This document shows, in pieces, positions 43,380-55,303 of a DNA stretch of 64,000 nucleotides. The stretch lies in assembly GCA_016716465.1 (NCBI GenBank), contig JADJWH010000001.1, positions 558,001 to 622,000 on the forward strand, given 5' to 3'. The stretch's first letter is position 1. Every line of letters begins with the position of its first letter. The stretch is from Gammaproteobacteria bacterium (GTDB lineage Bacteria; Pseudomonadota; Gammaproteobacteria; SZUA-140). The notes beneath the pieces are model-generated. The model saw only the letters and a program-made list of their open reading frames with translations, had not been told where the DNA came from and did not search any database. Made by a program: the position numbers and the translations under genes.

Positions 43380-46300
43380 TCAGCCGGCGGGTGCGGTGGT
43401 CTTGTCGCCCGTGATCCGCGCGAGCAGGTCGTAGGTCGCCTGCAGGCGTCCGCCGAGATCGGCCGCCGGATACTTGAACTGCAGGCGATCCGCCCCGTGC
43501 AGGCGGTAACGATCCGGCTGTTTCTGGATCAGGCCGATGAGGCGGGCGCTGTCGATCTTCGGTTCGGGCCCGAAGACGATGCGGCCGGCCTCGGCCGTCA
43601 GCTCGATCTTGCGCACGCCGAGCGGGACCGCGGTGAGCTTGAGCCGCGCGACCTCGAACAGGTGCTTGACCGGATCCGGCAGCAGGCCGAAGCGGTCGAT
43701 CATCTCGACCTGGAGCTCGCGCAGCTCGTCGGGATCGGCGGCGCTGGCGATGCGCTTGTACATGACCAGCCGTCCGTGGACGTCCGGCAGGTAGTCCTCC
43801 GGGATCAGCGCCGGTTCGCCCAGTTCGATCTCGGCGTCCAGCGCGATCGGGTCGTCCAGGCGCGGCGTGCGGCCGGACTTGAGGTCGTCGACCGCGCGTT
43901 CGAGCAGCTCCATGTACATGGAGAAACCCACTTCCTGGATCTGGCCGCTCTGTTCCTCGCCGAGCAGTTCGCCGGCGCCGCGGATCTCGAGGTCGTGGGT
44001 CGCCAGGGTGAAGCCCGCCCCCAGGGCCTCGATCGACTCGATCGCCTCCAGGCGCTTCACGGCGTCGGCGGTCATCGCGCCGCGCGGCGGCACGATCAGA
44101 TAGGCATAGGCCTGGTGGTGCGAGCGCCCGACGCGGCCGCGCAGCTGATAGAGCTGCGCCAGGCCGAGATGGTCGGCGCGGTTCAGGATGATGGTGTTGG
44201 CGTTGGGGATGTCGATCCCGCTCTCGATGATGGTGGTGCACACCAGCAGGTTGAAGCGCTGGTGGTAGAAGTCCTGCATGATCTGCTCGAGTTCGCGCTC
44301 CGCCATTTGGCCATGGGCCACGCGCAGGCTCGCTTCCGGCACGATCTCGCGCAGCTCGGCGGCGATCCTGTCGATGGTGCGCACCTCGTTGTGCAGGAAG
44401 TAGACCTGGCCGCCGCGGTGGATCTCGCGCAGGCAGGCCTCGCGCAGCAGCGGCCGGCTCCATTCGCGCACGAAGCTCTTGACCGCGAGGCGGCGCTGCG
44501 GCGGCGTGGCGATGATCGACAGGTCGCGCAGGTTCGACAGCGCCATGTTCAGCGTGCGCGGGATCGGCGTCGCGGTCAGCGTGAGGATGTCCACCTCGGC
44601 GCGCAGCGCCTTCAGGCGTTCCTTCTGGCGCACGCCGAAGCGGTGCTCCTCGTCGAGGATGACGAGGCCGAGGTCCTTGAAGCGGACGGCGGGCTGCAGC
44701 AGCTTGTGCGTGCCGATGATGATATCGACCTTGCCCTCCGCCAGCGCCGCCAGCACCGTGTCCTGTTCCTTGCCGGAGCGGAAACGTGACAGCACCTCGA
44801 TACGTACGGGCAGGTCGGCGAAGCGGTCCCTGAAGTTGTGGTAATGCTGCTGGGCCAGCAGCGTGGTGGGTACCAGTACGGCGACCTGGGCGCCGCCCTG
44901 CACGGCGACGAAGGCCGCGCGCATCGCCACCTCGGTCTTGCCGAAACCGACATCGCCGCAGACCAGGCGGTCCATCGTCTTGCCGGCGGTCATGTCGGCG
45001 ATCACATCGTTGATGGCGTCCAGCTGGTCGGGCGTCTCCTCGAACGGGAAGCCGGCGGCGAAGGCGGCGTACTGGTCGTCGGGCAGGGCGAAGACCCGGC
45101 CCGGGCGCGCCTCGCGGCGGGCGTAGATGTCGAGCAGTTCCGCGGCGACGTCGCGGGCGCGCTCGGCGGCGCGGCGGCGCGCGCGCTGCCACTGGCCGCT
45201 GCCGAGCCTGTGCAGCGGCGCCTGTTCGGGGGCGGCGCCGGTGTAGCGGCTGATCAGCTGCAGCGAGCTGACCGGGACATAGAGCTTGTCGCCGCCGGCG
45301 TATTCCAGCTTGAGGAATTCGTTCTGCACGCCGCCGGCGGTCAGCATCTGCAGGCCGAGATAGCGGCCGACGCCGTGTTCCTCGTGCACCACCGGCGAGC
45401 CGATGGCGAGTTCGGTCAGGTTGCGGATGACCGCCTCGGCGTCGCGGCCGCGCTTGTTCCGGCGGCGGCGCTGCATGACGTACTCGCCGAAGATCTGCGC
45501 CTCGGTGATGACCGCGATGGCAGGTTCCTCGATGACCAGTCCGCGTTCGAGTCCCGCGACGGCGATGCCGAGCGGGGCGTCGTCGTCGAGGAAGCCGCGC
45601 CAGTCCTGATAGGTGCGCGGGAAACGTTCCGCGTCGTGCAGCATCGCGAGCAGGCTCTCGCGGCGCCCCGGTGTCTCCACGATCAGCAGGACTCGCCCGG
45701 CGTACACATCAAGAAACCGGAGCAGCGATTCGAGCGGGTGGCGCGCGCGCGCCGGCTGACTGAGGCCGGGGGGTGCATCGAGCGCAAGATTCCGGCTCGC
45801 AGCCGTCGTCTCCAGTTCGACCGTCTGCAGCTGGCAGCGCGCGACACCGGCAAGCGCCGCGGTGATGTCGTCTTCGGTCAGGAACAGCGCTTCCGGCGGG
45901 ACCAGCGGGCGTTCCGCGTCATGACGCAGTTGTTCGTAGCGTTCGCCGATCTCGGCCCAGTGCTGTTCGATCGCCGGTCCGGTATCGGCGGAGAGCAGGA
46001 CCAGGCTGTTGGCGGGGAGGTAATCGAACAGGGTCTCGGTATGGTCGAAGAACAGCGGGAGATAGTATTCGATGCCGGCGGGCGCGAGCCCCTGGCTGAC
46101 GTCGCGGTAGATCGGGCTGCGCTGCGGGTCGCCGGCGAAACGGCGGCGGAACTCGCGGCGGAATTGCTCGATCGCTTCCTCGTGCAGGGGGAATTCCCCC
46201 GCCGGCAGCAGCCGGATCCGTTCCACGCGCTCGACCGAGCGCTGGGTTTCGGGGTCGAAGGTGCGCATGCTCTCGATCTCGTCGTCGAGCAGTTCGAGGC

Positions 46301-46889
46301 GGAAGGGGAGTGCGCTGCCCATCGGATAGAGATCGATCAGATTGCCGCGGATGCAGAACTCGCCGTGTTCCATGACCTGCGCCGCGAGACGGTACCCGCT
46401 GCGGGCGAGGCGTGCGCGCATGTGTTCGGTGTCGATACGCTCGCCGACGTCGAGCCGCAGGCTGAAGGCGTCGAGATAGGCGCGCGGCGCGAGCCGCACC
46501 ATCGCCGTCGCGACCGGCGCGAGCAGGATGCCTTTGCGCAGGCCGGGGAGGCGCTGCAGCGTGTCGAGTCGCTCCGACACGATGTCCTGGTGCGGCGAGA
46601 ACGCATCGTAAGGCAGCGTTTCCCGGTCGGGCAGGATCAGTACGGGCGGATCGGACTCCGCCAGGTAGAACCGCAGTTCATGTTCCAGCCGCTCGGTGGC
46701 GGGCATGCCGGAGGTGAGCACGATCACCGGACCGTCGTGGTCGCGGGCGGCGCCGGCGATGGCCAAGCCGGCCCCGCTGCCATACAGGCGGCCCCATTCG
46801 AAGACGCGACCGTCCGGGCGCGGCAGCGGCGGATGGAACGGGGAGACGCGCGAGTCGGCGGTGTCTGCGTCCGGAATGAAATCGGTCAT
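43380..46889 (-). CDS. mfd: Transcription-repair coupling factor
   Basis: The 1169-residue translocase recognises RNA polymerase stalled at DNA damage, displaces it and recruits UvrA. UvrB-like domains occupy the first 350 residues. A CarD-like RNA-polymerase-binding domain is near 490-560 (LAIGSPVVHEEHGVGRYLGLQ). Helicase motifs include Walker A GDVGFGKT near residues 645-652 and DEEHRFG. The TRCF C-terminal domain ends the protein. I chose the ATG at 46889: the longer frame to 47180 runs through the smr gene in another frame and is not conserved. uvrB lies 6.3 kb further right, so two nucleotide-excision-repair genes share this window. Confidence 0.97.
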   Translation of the reverse strand: MTDFIPDADTADSRVSPFHPPLPRPDGRVFEWGRLYGSGAGLAIAGAARDHDGPVIVLTSGMPATERLEHELRFYLAESDPPVLILPDRETLPYDAFSPHQDIVSERLDTLQRLPGLRKGILLAPVATAMVRLAPRAYLDAFSLRLDVGERIDTEHMRARLARSGYRLAAQVMEHGEFCIRGNLIDLYPMGSALPFRLELLDDEIESMRTFDPETQRSVERVERIRLLPAGEFPLHEEAIEQFRREFRRRFAGDPQRSPIYRDVSQGLAPAGIEYYLPLFFDHTETLFDYLPANSLVLLSADTGPAIEQHWAEIGERYEQLRHDAERPLVPPEALFLTEDDITAALAGVARCQLQTVELETTAASRNLALDAPPGLSQPARARHPLESLLRFLDVYAGRVLLIVETPGRRESLLAMLHDAERFPRTYQDWRGFLDDDAPLGIAVAGLERGLVIEEPAIAVITEAQIFGEYVMQRRRRNKRGRDAEAVIRNLTELAIGSPVVHEEHGVGRYLGLQMLTAGGVQNEFLKLEYAGGDKLYVPVSSLQLISRYTGAAPEQAPLHRLGSGQWQRARRRAAERARDVAAELLDIYARREARPGRVFALPDDQYAAFAAGFPFEETPDQLDAINDVIADMTAGKTMDRLVCGDVGFGKTEVAMRAAFVAVQGGAQVAVLVPTTLLAQQHYHNFRDRFADLPVRIEVLSRFRSGKEQDTVLAALAEGKVDIIIGTHKLLQPAVRFKDLGLVILDEEHRFGVRQKERLKALRAEVDILTLTATPIPRTLNMALSNLRDLSIIATPPQRRLAVKSFVREWSRPLLREACLREIHRGGQVYFLHNEVRTIDRIAAELREIVPEASLRVAHGQMAERELEQIMQDFYHQRFNLLVCTTIIESGIDIPNANTIILNRADHLGLAQLYQLRGRVGRSHHQAYAYLIVPPRGAMTADAVKRLEAIESIEALGAGFTLATHDLEIRGAGELLGEEQSGQIQEVGFSMYMELLERAVDDLKSGRTPRLDDPIALDAEIELGEPALIPEDYLPDVHGRLVMYKRIASAADPDELRELQVEMIDRFGLLPDPVKHLFEVARLKLTAVPLGVRKIELTAEAGRIVFGPEPKIDSARLIGLIQKQPDRYRLHGADRLQFKYPAADLGGRLQATYDLLARITGDKTTAPAG

Positions 46890-46984
46890 GGTGGATACGG
46901 CTGTCGGGCGGCGGTTGCGCGAGTGCGCAAGTCTAGCAAACTTTGCCCGCGCCTGCCCCGTCCGGAGGCCGCGTGCGGGATCCT

Positions 46985-47521
46985 TCAGGACTGCTTTCTC
47001 AACAATACGTACAGGGCGCCGGTGCCGCCGTCGCGTGGACGCGCGGAACAGAAGGCGAGGACATCGTCGCGCTGGCGCAGCCAGGCGTTGACGCCGGACT
47101 TCAGCACCGGCCGCCGGTCCGGCGTGCTGAGCCCCTTGCCGTGGATGATCAGGACGCAGCGCGCCGCGGCTGTCCGGCATCGTTCGAGGAAGGCATACAG
47201 CTCGCGCCGCGCGATGGTGGCCGTCATGCCGTGCAGGTCGAGCTCGGCGTCGACGGGGAACTGACCGCGGCGGAGCTTGCGCATGACACCGTGCTGCAGT
47301 CCCGGGCGGGTATAGTCCAGTTCCCCGTCGACTTCCATGCCGACGGCGGATTCCGGGACGTAGTCATCGGCGGGCGCGCGGGTCTCGTTGTGCGGGCGCT
47401 TGCGCGGCGTCGGCGGGATGCGCGCTTTCCGGGGCGGCGGTGTGCGCTGCTGCAGGCGCTTGACGCCCTTGACGCTGGCCCGGAACAGCGCCTGATCTTC
47501 CTTGTCCTGGTCCTTGCTCAC
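46985..47521 (-). CDS. Smr-domain protein (SmrA/YdaL-like)
   Basis: The 178-residue product has an N-terminal basic and proline-rich region and a C-terminal Smr domain. The domain carries LDLHGMTATIA (LDLHG at 94-98) and the HGKG motif at 127-130 (LIIHGKGLSTPDRRPVLKSGVNAWL). Smr domains are endonuclease or nicking domains related to the MutS2 C-terminus; short proteobacterial ones act on RNA in ribosome rescue or on DNA. The gene is separated from mfd by 95 bases and points the same way. Confidence 0.9.
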   Translation of the reverse strand: MSKDQDKEDQALFRASVKGVKRLQQRTPPPRKARIPPTPRKRPHNETRAPADDYVPESAVGMEVDGELDYTRPGLQHGVMRKLRRGQFPVDAELDLHGMTATIARRELYAFLERCRTAAARCVLIIHGKGLSTPDRRPVLKSGVNAWLRQRDDVLAFCSARPRDGGTGALYVLLRKQS

Positions 47522-47649
47522 CGCGGCCGCGAGCCTCCCTGTAACCTTGCGTCGATCCTAGCCGGGGCGGCCTGATTTTGGCAATTCTCTATTGACCCGG
47601 GGAGCGGCGATTCAGTACCATTGTCGCGCTGTAACCTCCTGGTATCCAT

Positions 47650-47725
<76 letters not shown>

Positions 47726-47790
47726 TTCAAGATGCCGGGTTAAACCCTCCGCTCGTGCGCTGTCCGCGTTTTTTGCGCGTTGACCCTAAC

Positions 47791-49560
47791 TTACCGATAG
47801 CCGAATTCCTCCATCCAGCGCCGCAGTCCGGGCGTGAAGGCGCGCAGTTCCGCTTCATAGTTTCGCCACAGGTCGTTCGAATCCCGGTAGACGCCCTCGA
47901 CGACCTGGCTGTAGCTGGGAGTGTTGATCATCTGTCTTTGCGCGGCGGTGCGCCGGTGATCCAGCAGGTCGGCGTCCCATTCCAGGCCGAGGAACGCGAC
48001 AAGTGATTTCAGCGCGGCCTCGGTATCCTGCGTCAGGTCTTCATAACGCACGCGGTGGACGGCCAGGCCGTAGCGCTCCTGGCTGAGATGAAAGACCGAC
48101 ATCGCCGCGTCGTACAAGGCCGAGGCCTTCGCCAGGTCCGACATCAGGTACATCGGGACGTTGGGTTTGAAATTCTGCTTGTAGTTGCTCAGCAGGCAAT
48201 CGAGCGGGTGTCGCAGCGCCAGGATATAGCGCGCATCCGGAAACAGGGCGTGCATCTCCGGCGCCAGGGTCAGGTTCAGGGGCAGCTTGTCGACGACGGT
48301 CTTTCCGTCTTCGTGCCTGAGATGCCGGCCCAGTTCGTCGAAGTACCGCCCGCGCATCCGGTCCAGCGTTTCCGCGTCCAGAGACTCGATCGCGACCGGC
48401 GAGCTGAATTCGTCGATGGAGGCGAACGCCCGCACCAGCATCGGTTTTTCCTCCACGACCTCGATGCGCGGATGGCCGCGGAGAAAGGCATCGAGCAGAG
48501 TGGTGCCGGAGCGTGGAAATCCGACCAGAAACACCGGCTGGAGCCCGGCGGGAGCGGGTCGTGCGGACGGCCTTTCCTTTTGCGCGGACTGCAGTTGCCG
48601 CTTTCGCCTTTCGATGTTTTCAAGATAGTCCGCCGCCGGTTTCCCGAAGGCCGGATAGGCCGAGTGGATAAGCTCGTTCATCCTGCGCATGTGCAGGAAG
48701 GCGTCCGCGTAGCGGCGGGTCTTTTCGAGTGATTTGGCCAGCAGTTCCTGGCGCTTGATTTCCGATGTGAGCCTCAGGTCCTGCCCGCCGATTCCTTGCA
48801 GCTCGGCGATCACGGCGTCGAATTCCTTCAGCCGGAAGTGATAGGCGGCGCTGCGCAGCCTCAGCTCCGGGGGAAACACCGGGAACACCTTGCGGGCGTT
48901 CTCCAGGACTTCTCGCGCGGAATCGAGGCAGTTGGATTTCTCAAAAAGCTCGAACAGGTTGCAGTGCGCTTCGAGGTGGTCGGGTTTCAGCGCGATCGCC
49001 CGCGCGAAGCTGGCGGAGGCCTCGTCGAGTCTGTCCAGATTCCTGAGCGCGTTGCCGAGATTTCCGTGCGCCTCTGCGAAACCGGGATTCAGTTCGATGG
49101 CGCGGGTAAAGCTCGCGACGGCCTCCTCAAGCCGACCCTGATCCTTCAGGATATTACCGAGATTGCTGAAGGCATCGGGAAAATCGGGTTTGAGTTCGGT
49201 GGCCCGGCGGAACGCCTGCTCGGCGATGGCGGCTTTTCCGATCTGGGCGCATGACGCCCCCAGGATATTCCACAGCAGGAATGACGCGGGGAATTCCCGT
49301 GCGAGCCGCTCCGCCTGTGCGGCGACGACGTCGAGCTGACCCTGGTGATAGAGGGCCAGCAGGTGATCGAGTGATTCCTGGGGTGGAGACGGGCCGGACG
49401 CGGCGGCCTGACCGAGCCGGGCGAGGGCCTCTCGCGCCGTCGGGTTGCCCGGGAAGTTTTGCAGCACGGACTGATACAGCGCGCGCGCTTCCTCGTTCTC
49501 GCCCTTTCGCTCAAGCGACTTTGCGCGCAGAAGCGCCTGATCGACAGTCAACTTCGCCAT
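47791..49560 (-). CDS. TPR-repeat sulfotransferase
   Basis: The first 290 residues of this 589-residue protein are tetratricopeptide repeats. Several have clear A-x-x-x-LG-N-L patterns, such as AFSNLGNILKDQGRLEEAVASF followed by AHGNLGNALRNLDRLDEA. The C-terminal part is a sulfotransferase domain. The PAPS 5'-phosphosulfate loop is PRSGTT at residues 349-354 (VFLVGFPRSGTTLLDAFL), and DARYILALRHPLDCLLS holds the 3'-phosphate contact. No signal peptide or membrane segment is seen. Such TPR fusions are common in proteobacteria and are thought to sulfate proteins or glycans. The acceptor is unknown. Confidence 0.9.
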   Translation of the reverse strand: MAKLTVDQALLRAKSLERKGENEEARALYQSVLQNFPGNPTAREALARLGQAAASGPSPPQESLDHLLALYHQGQLDVVAAQAERLAREFPASFLLWNILGASCAQIGKAAIAEQAFRRATELKPDFPDAFSNLGNILKDQGRLEEAVASFTRAIELNPGFAEAHGNLGNALRNLDRLDEASASFARAIALKPDHLEAHCNLFELFEKSNCLDSAREVLENARKVFPVFPPELRLRSAAYHFRLKEFDAVIAELQGIGGQDLRLTSEIKRQELLAKSLEKTRRYADAFLHMRRMNELIHSAYPAFGKPAADYLENIERRKRQLQSAQKERPSARPAPAGLQPVFLVGFPRSGTTLLDAFLRGHPRIEVVEEKPMLVRAFASIDEFSSPVAIESLDAETLDRMRGRYFDELGRHLRHEDGKTVVDKLPLNLTLAPEMHALFPDARYILALRHPLDCLLSNYKQNFKPNVPMYLMSDLAKASALYDAAMSVFHLSQERYGLAVHRVRYEDLTQDTEAALKSLVAFLGLEWDADLLDHRRTAAQRQMINTPSYSQVVEGVYRDSNDLWRNYEAELRAFTPGLRRWMEEFGYR

Positions 49561-49764
49561 GTATTCATGCCGCGGTGCTCATCCCGGCAAAGATTATCAG
49601 AATGACCCGGGGTATGCATGGCGGCGGCGAACGTTCCCCGTCCGGCATCGGCGCAATCCTGAAGGCCCGCTTAAGGGAGATGATGCACAGGAACCCGAAG
49701 GTCCGCGGCGGCGTCTCAAAGGTGAAGGCATCGATTGTGTGCGTGTGTCCCGGAGGTATCATCC

Positions 49765-50670
49765 ATGACCCGAAGTTTCCTGACCGGATTTCTGCTGCTG
49801 TGCTGTTGCGGGCCCGCGGCGGCGTCATGGGAGTCCGCGTCCGACGTGGACGGCGGCGCCGACGGGGTCCGGACACAGGATGTGCGTGGCAACAGCCTGA
49901 TGATTTATCGCGACGCGAACGGCGCGTTCGAGGCCGCCCTGTATCTCAATGCCTATCTCCCGGAACCGGAACAGCCCGGCACCGCGACGCCGGTGTTGTT
50001 CAGCATCGATGACCATGCGCCGCATTTGATCGATTCCGGCGCGTGGGCGGCGGATGCACCCTACCGGAAACTGACGTTCCGGCTCAGCGATCCGGCGGAT
50101 GCCGGGCTCAGCGAAGCGATGATCGAGATCCTCGAAGGGACGCGCGTCAGTTTTTCCTATCCGGCCGGGGCGCTGGGGCGGGAGACGGTGCGGTTTGCGT
50201 TGGCCGACCCCGGACGGCTGGCAGCCGATGTGATCGGGATCGCATTGCCGATCGATCATGCGCGCCACGCCCGCTTGCGCGGCGAGCGCGCGCGCCTCGA
50301 GGCGGAGCGCCGGGCGATCCCGCGCAAGCCGCTCGACCCGGAGGTGGAACACGCGCGCCAGCGCCTGATCGAGCGCCACAGGGCGATGATACAGACGCGT
50401 GTGCTGGACCTCTGGATGCGGCCGACGCACTGGTCCGGGCTGAAGTGCACCCTGCAGATCACCCTGATGTCCACCGGCGAGGTGTTGCAGGTGGACGTGC
50501 TCAGGGGCAGCGGAGATCCGGAGTTCGATGCCTCAATGACGGCGGCGGTGCGCGACGCCTCGCCGTTGCCGCTGCCCGCGGACCCGGCGCTGTTCGAAAG
50601 TTTTCAGCGGCTGGAGATGAGTTTCGATCCCCCCGACCCCGGCGCAGGCCGGATCTACACCCAATCGTGA
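49765..50670 (+). CDS. Exported protein with a TonB/TolA-like C-terminal domain
   Basis: This 301-residue protein has a Sec signal peptide (MTRSFLTGFLLLCCCGPAAA). A first domain of unknown type follows. A charged helical linker is next (residues about 165-215, rich in Arg and Glu). The C-terminal domain carries the TonB/TolA C pattern: CTLQITLMSTGEVLQVDVLRGSGDPEFDASMTAAVRDASPLPLP. GGAGG lies nine bases before the ATG at 49765. A TolA-like role in envelope integrity is suggested only by that domain, because the N-terminal membrane anchor of TolA is missing. Confidence 0.75.
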   Translation: MTRSFLTGFLLLCCCGPAAASWESASDVDGGADGVRTQDVRGNSLMIYRDANGAFEAALYLNAYLPEPEQPGTATPVLFSIDDHAPHLIDSGAWAADAPYRKLTFRLSDPADAGLSEAMIEILEGTRVSFSYPAGALGRETVRFALADPGRLAADVIGIALPIDHARHARLRGERARLEAERRAIPRKPLDPEVEHARQRLIERHRAMIQTRVLDLWMRPTHWSGLKCTLQITLMSTGEVLQVDVLRGSGDPEFDASMTAAVRDASPLPLPADPALFESFQRLEMSFDPPDPGAGRIYTQS

Positions 50671-50784
50671 TGCCCGCGGTGCAATCTAGCCGGCCGGGCC
50701 CGGGCAGGGATTTTCTCCATATAAAGAGTATGGTTAAATGGGCGGGATATCACGCAGTTCACCCGCTGTCGATGGAGCCAAGGC

Positions 50785-51456
50785 ATGATGACCAGGGGAC
50801 CGGGGGCGGCGGCGCCCGCCACGTACAAGGCGCAGTGCGCGTCCGCCTTCGCTCCGTTGCTGGAGCGCTTCGATCGCCAGGCGCTGGACGACAATCCGGG
50901 CACGGTGTACGGCGTGTGGGCGGATTTCAGCCTTGCCTATGCGAACGCGGAATGGTTCCGCTTCGCCGCCGAGAACGGCGGGGAGGCACTGGCCGACGCC
51001 GCCGGATCGTCGCTCGGCCGCATCATCATGGATGCGGTACCGGGGGAATTGCAGCCGTATTACCGCTATCTGTATGCCCTGGCCAATGTCCGGGATCCGC
51101 GGGTCTCCGCGCCGCTGTGCCACGAGTACGATTGCTCCAGTCCGGAACTCTACCGCCGATTCGCGATGCATATCTACACGCTGGACGGCTTCAAGGGATA
51201 TCTGGTCATCAATTCCCTGCTGGTCGAGCGCCCGCATGAAGCCGGTATCGCGGTGCAGGCGCCGCAAGAAGAGGGGTATCGGGACGACAGCGGATTGTTC
51301 TGCCAGTGCAGCCATTGTCGCCGGTTCCGCCGCAACGGAGCGCCCGAACACTGGGACTGGATCCCGGCGTGGGTGGAGCGGCAGCCAGCGAAGACCAGCC
51401 ACGGATTGTGCCGGGTCTGCTTCGACTACTATTACCCCAAGACCTCGACAGCCTAG
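50785..51456 (+). CDS. PAS-like domain protein with a C-terminal four-cysteine motif, function unknown
   Basis: The 223-residue product has an N-terminal part resembling a PAS-type sensor (FSLAYANAEWFRFAAENGG, IIMDAVPGELQPYYRYLYAL). It closes with CQCSHCRRFRR, then WDWIPAWVERQPAKTSHGLCRVCFDYYYP. This C-x-x-C, W, SHG-C-x-x-C module occurs at the ends of many bacterial sensor proteins and probably binds zinc or another metal. There is no kinase or output domain, so this may be a stand-alone sensor. ATG 50785 is followed at once by a second ATG at 50788. Confidence 0.65.
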   Translation: MMTRGPGAAAPATYKAQCASAFAPLLERFDRQALDDNPGTVYGVWADFSLAYANAEWFRFAAENGGEALADAAGSSLGRIIMDAVPGELQPYYRYLYALANVRDPRVSAPLCHEYDCSSPELYRRFAMHIYTLDGFKGYLVINSLLVERPHEAGIAVQAPQEEGYRDDSGLFCQCSHCRRFRRNGAPEHWDWIPAWVERQPAKTSHGLCRVCFDYYYPKTSTA

Positions 51457-51718
51457 ACGCCTGCCGGCCGTATGGCCGGTCCTACTGAGGCACGATATTT
51501 GCCTTCTTATCGCATCGAATCATCGGCGCGGGATAGTGACGCCGTTATACACCGCCAAGTCCTTACACATACTGCGGATTCGGCCGGCCTGGATAGCGAA
51601 AGTTTCTAAAGTTGTGGTGCCCGGAGTCGAATAATGAGTGGATCTGTCACGCCTGTGACATGAACTGTGTCTAAGGTGGCGGCGACTTCGTTATCGCATC
51701 AAGGGATGGAGCACCTCA

Positions 51719-51940
51719 ATGGGGGTAACAATGGAACTGGAACAGATCAAGACCCGGGGTCGAGACCTCGGTTTGAACGAAATGGTCCTGCAGGGCTCGA
51801 AGCGGATTCTGATCCAGGCGATTCAGAAGGCCGAGGGTCGCAAGAGCTGCTTTCTGAGCGAAGACCGCTTCCTGTGCCGCAAGTGCGATTGCGAGTGGCG
51901 CGCGGACTGCCAGAAACTGACCGCGGCCTGGCGGCGCTGA
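51719..51940 (+). CDS. Small SAP-like protein with cysteine cluster
   Basis: The 73-residue product has an N-terminal helix pair resembling a SAP or HeH module (IKTRGRDLGLNEMVLQGSKRILIQAIQKAEG). A C-terminal cysteine group follows (SCFLSEDRFLCRKCDCEWRADCQKL). Small proteins with I-x-x-A-I-Q-x-A-E-G followed by C and W-R-x-D-C are known in many proteobacteria without assigned role. GGAG precedes the ATG by eight bases. The gene converges on the aspartate aminotransferase gene with only 12 bases between stops. Five cysteines in 25 residues suggest metal binding. Confidence 0.7.
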   Translation: MGVTMELEQIKTRGRDLGLNEMVLQGSKRILIQAIQKAEGRKSCFLSEDRFLCRKCDCEWRADCQKLTAAWRR

Positions 51941-51952
51941 GCGCGAGGATCC

Positions 51953-53134
51953 TCAGGCGTCCAGCGCCGAGCTGATGCGCTGCAGGCCTTTTTTGAGATT
52001 GTCCATCCCGGTAGCGAAGGACAGCCGCATGTATCCCGGGGCGCCGAACGCCGAGCCGGGCACCAGCGCCACCCCCGCCTCATTGATGAGAAATTCCCCC
52101 AGCTCCAGATCGTCTTTCAGATTCATCCGTTCGATCACTTCCTGCATCAGCGGAAAGGCGTAGAAGGCCCCGCGCGACGGCAGGCAGCGCACGCCGCGTA
52201 TCGCGTTCAGCGCGTTCACCACATAGTCATGGCGCGCGCGAAAGGCGCGGTTCATGTCCTCGATGAAGGATTGATCGCCATTCAGCGCGGCCTCCGCGGC
52301 CACCTGCGAGATCGAGGTGGGGTTGGAGGTGCTCTGGGACTGGATGTTCTCCATGGCCTGGATCAGGTCGAGCGGTCCCGCCGCGTAGCCGATGCGCCAG
52401 CCGGTCATCGAATAGCTCTTGGAGACGCCGTTCAGCACGATGCCGCGCTCGTGCAACTCGGGGCAGGCCATCAGGATGTTGCAGAAGGGTTCGCCGTCGT
52501 CCAGACGGATATGTTCGTAGATGTCGTCGCTCGCCACGATCACGTGAGGATGGCGCCGCAGCACCGCGCCCAGCGCGACGAGTTCCGCGCGCGAGTAGGT
52601 CGCGCCGGTCGGATTCGAGGGGCTGTTGATGACCACCAGACGCGTGCGTCGGGTGATGGCCTGTTCGAGCTGCGCGGGCGTGATCTTGAATCCCTGGTCG
52701 ATGCCGCTCTCGATGAAGACGGGGACGCCGTCCGCGAGCAGCACCATGTCCGGATAGGAGACCCAGTAGGGCGCGGGGATGATGACTTCGTCGCCCGGAT
52801 TGAGGAGGGCCTGAACCAGATTGTAGAAGCTCTGTTTGCCGCCGACCGAGACCAGCACCTGGCCCGGTTTGTATTTGAGGCCGTTGTCGCGCAGAAATTT
52901 GTCCGCCACCGCCTGGCGCAGCTTGGGAATGCCCGCCACGGGGGTGTAACGGGTGAAGCCCGCGCGAATCGCCTCGATTCCGGCCTGCTTGATGTGTTCG
53001 GGAGTGTCGAAGTCCGGCTCGCCGGCGCCGAAACCGATGATGTCCTTGCCTTCCGCGCGCAGCTGTGCCGCGCGCGCGGTGACCGCCAGGGTCGGTGATG
53101 GCTTGATGCGCTGTACCCGCTGCGAAAGTTCCAC
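51953..53134 (-). CDS. aspC: Aspartate aminotransferase (class I, Ib-type)
   Basis: The 393-residue fold type I enzyme shows the Ib-type hallmarks IIGFGAGEPDFDTPEHI and SNPTGATYSRAEL. The PLP lysine is K239 in VLNGVSKSYSMTGWRIGY, and the C-terminal RLSFATGMDNLKKGLQR follows. Such enzymes transfer the amino group between aspartate and oxoglutarate; some also act on prephenate or aromatic acids. Length is typical. It is divergent from uvrB with 71 bases between starts, so both promoters must lie in that short spacer. Confidence 0.93.
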   Translation of the reverse strand: MELSQRVQRIKPSPTLAVTARAAQLRAEGKDIIGFGAGEPDFDTPEHIKQAGIEAIRAGFTRYTPVAGIPKLRQAVADKFLRDNGLKYKPGQVLVSVGGKQSFYNLVQALLNPGDEVIIPAPYWVSYPDMVLLADGVPVFIESGIDQGFKITPAQLEQAITRRTRLVVINSPSNPTGATYSRAELVALGAVLRRHPHVIVASDDIYEHIRLDDGEPFCNILMACPELHERGIVLNGVSKSYSMTGWRIGYAAGPLDLIQAMENIQSQSTSNPTSISQVAAEAALNGDQSFIEDMNRAFRARHDYVVNALNAIRGVRCLPSRGAFYAFPLMQEVIERMNLKDDLELGEFLINEAGVALVPGSAFGAPGYMRLSFATGMDNLKKGLQRISSALDA

Positions 53135-53205
53135 GTGTGTCTGAATCCCCGGAATAATTCGAGGTGCTAAGTGTAATATACTTGGCGAGATTCCCGCAAA
53201 GCGCC

Positions 53206-55221
<2,016 letters not shown>

Positions 55222-55303
55222 GCGGGCCGACTGAGCGGACGGGGCCGCGCCGCCTACGGTTTCTGTTGCGGCCGCCGGGGCGATCGAGTATCTTAGGCGC
55301 TTT

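Noticed and set aside
46890..47180. 97-codon upstream extension of Mfd
   Set aside because: Runs through the smr gene in another frame and lacks conservation; the normal Mfd N-terminus starts at 46889.
44838..47264. Long plus-strand reading frame opposite mfd (808 residues), with a companion at 43344-44789
   Set aside because: Shadow frames of mfd, with composition rich in Arg, Ala, Gly and Asp and no family match.
51645..51660. TGTCAC-GCCT-GTGACA as a CRP/FNR-type site
   Set aside because: The half-sites do not match TGTGA or TTGAT in the right orientation and spacing; left only as an unexplained small palindrome.
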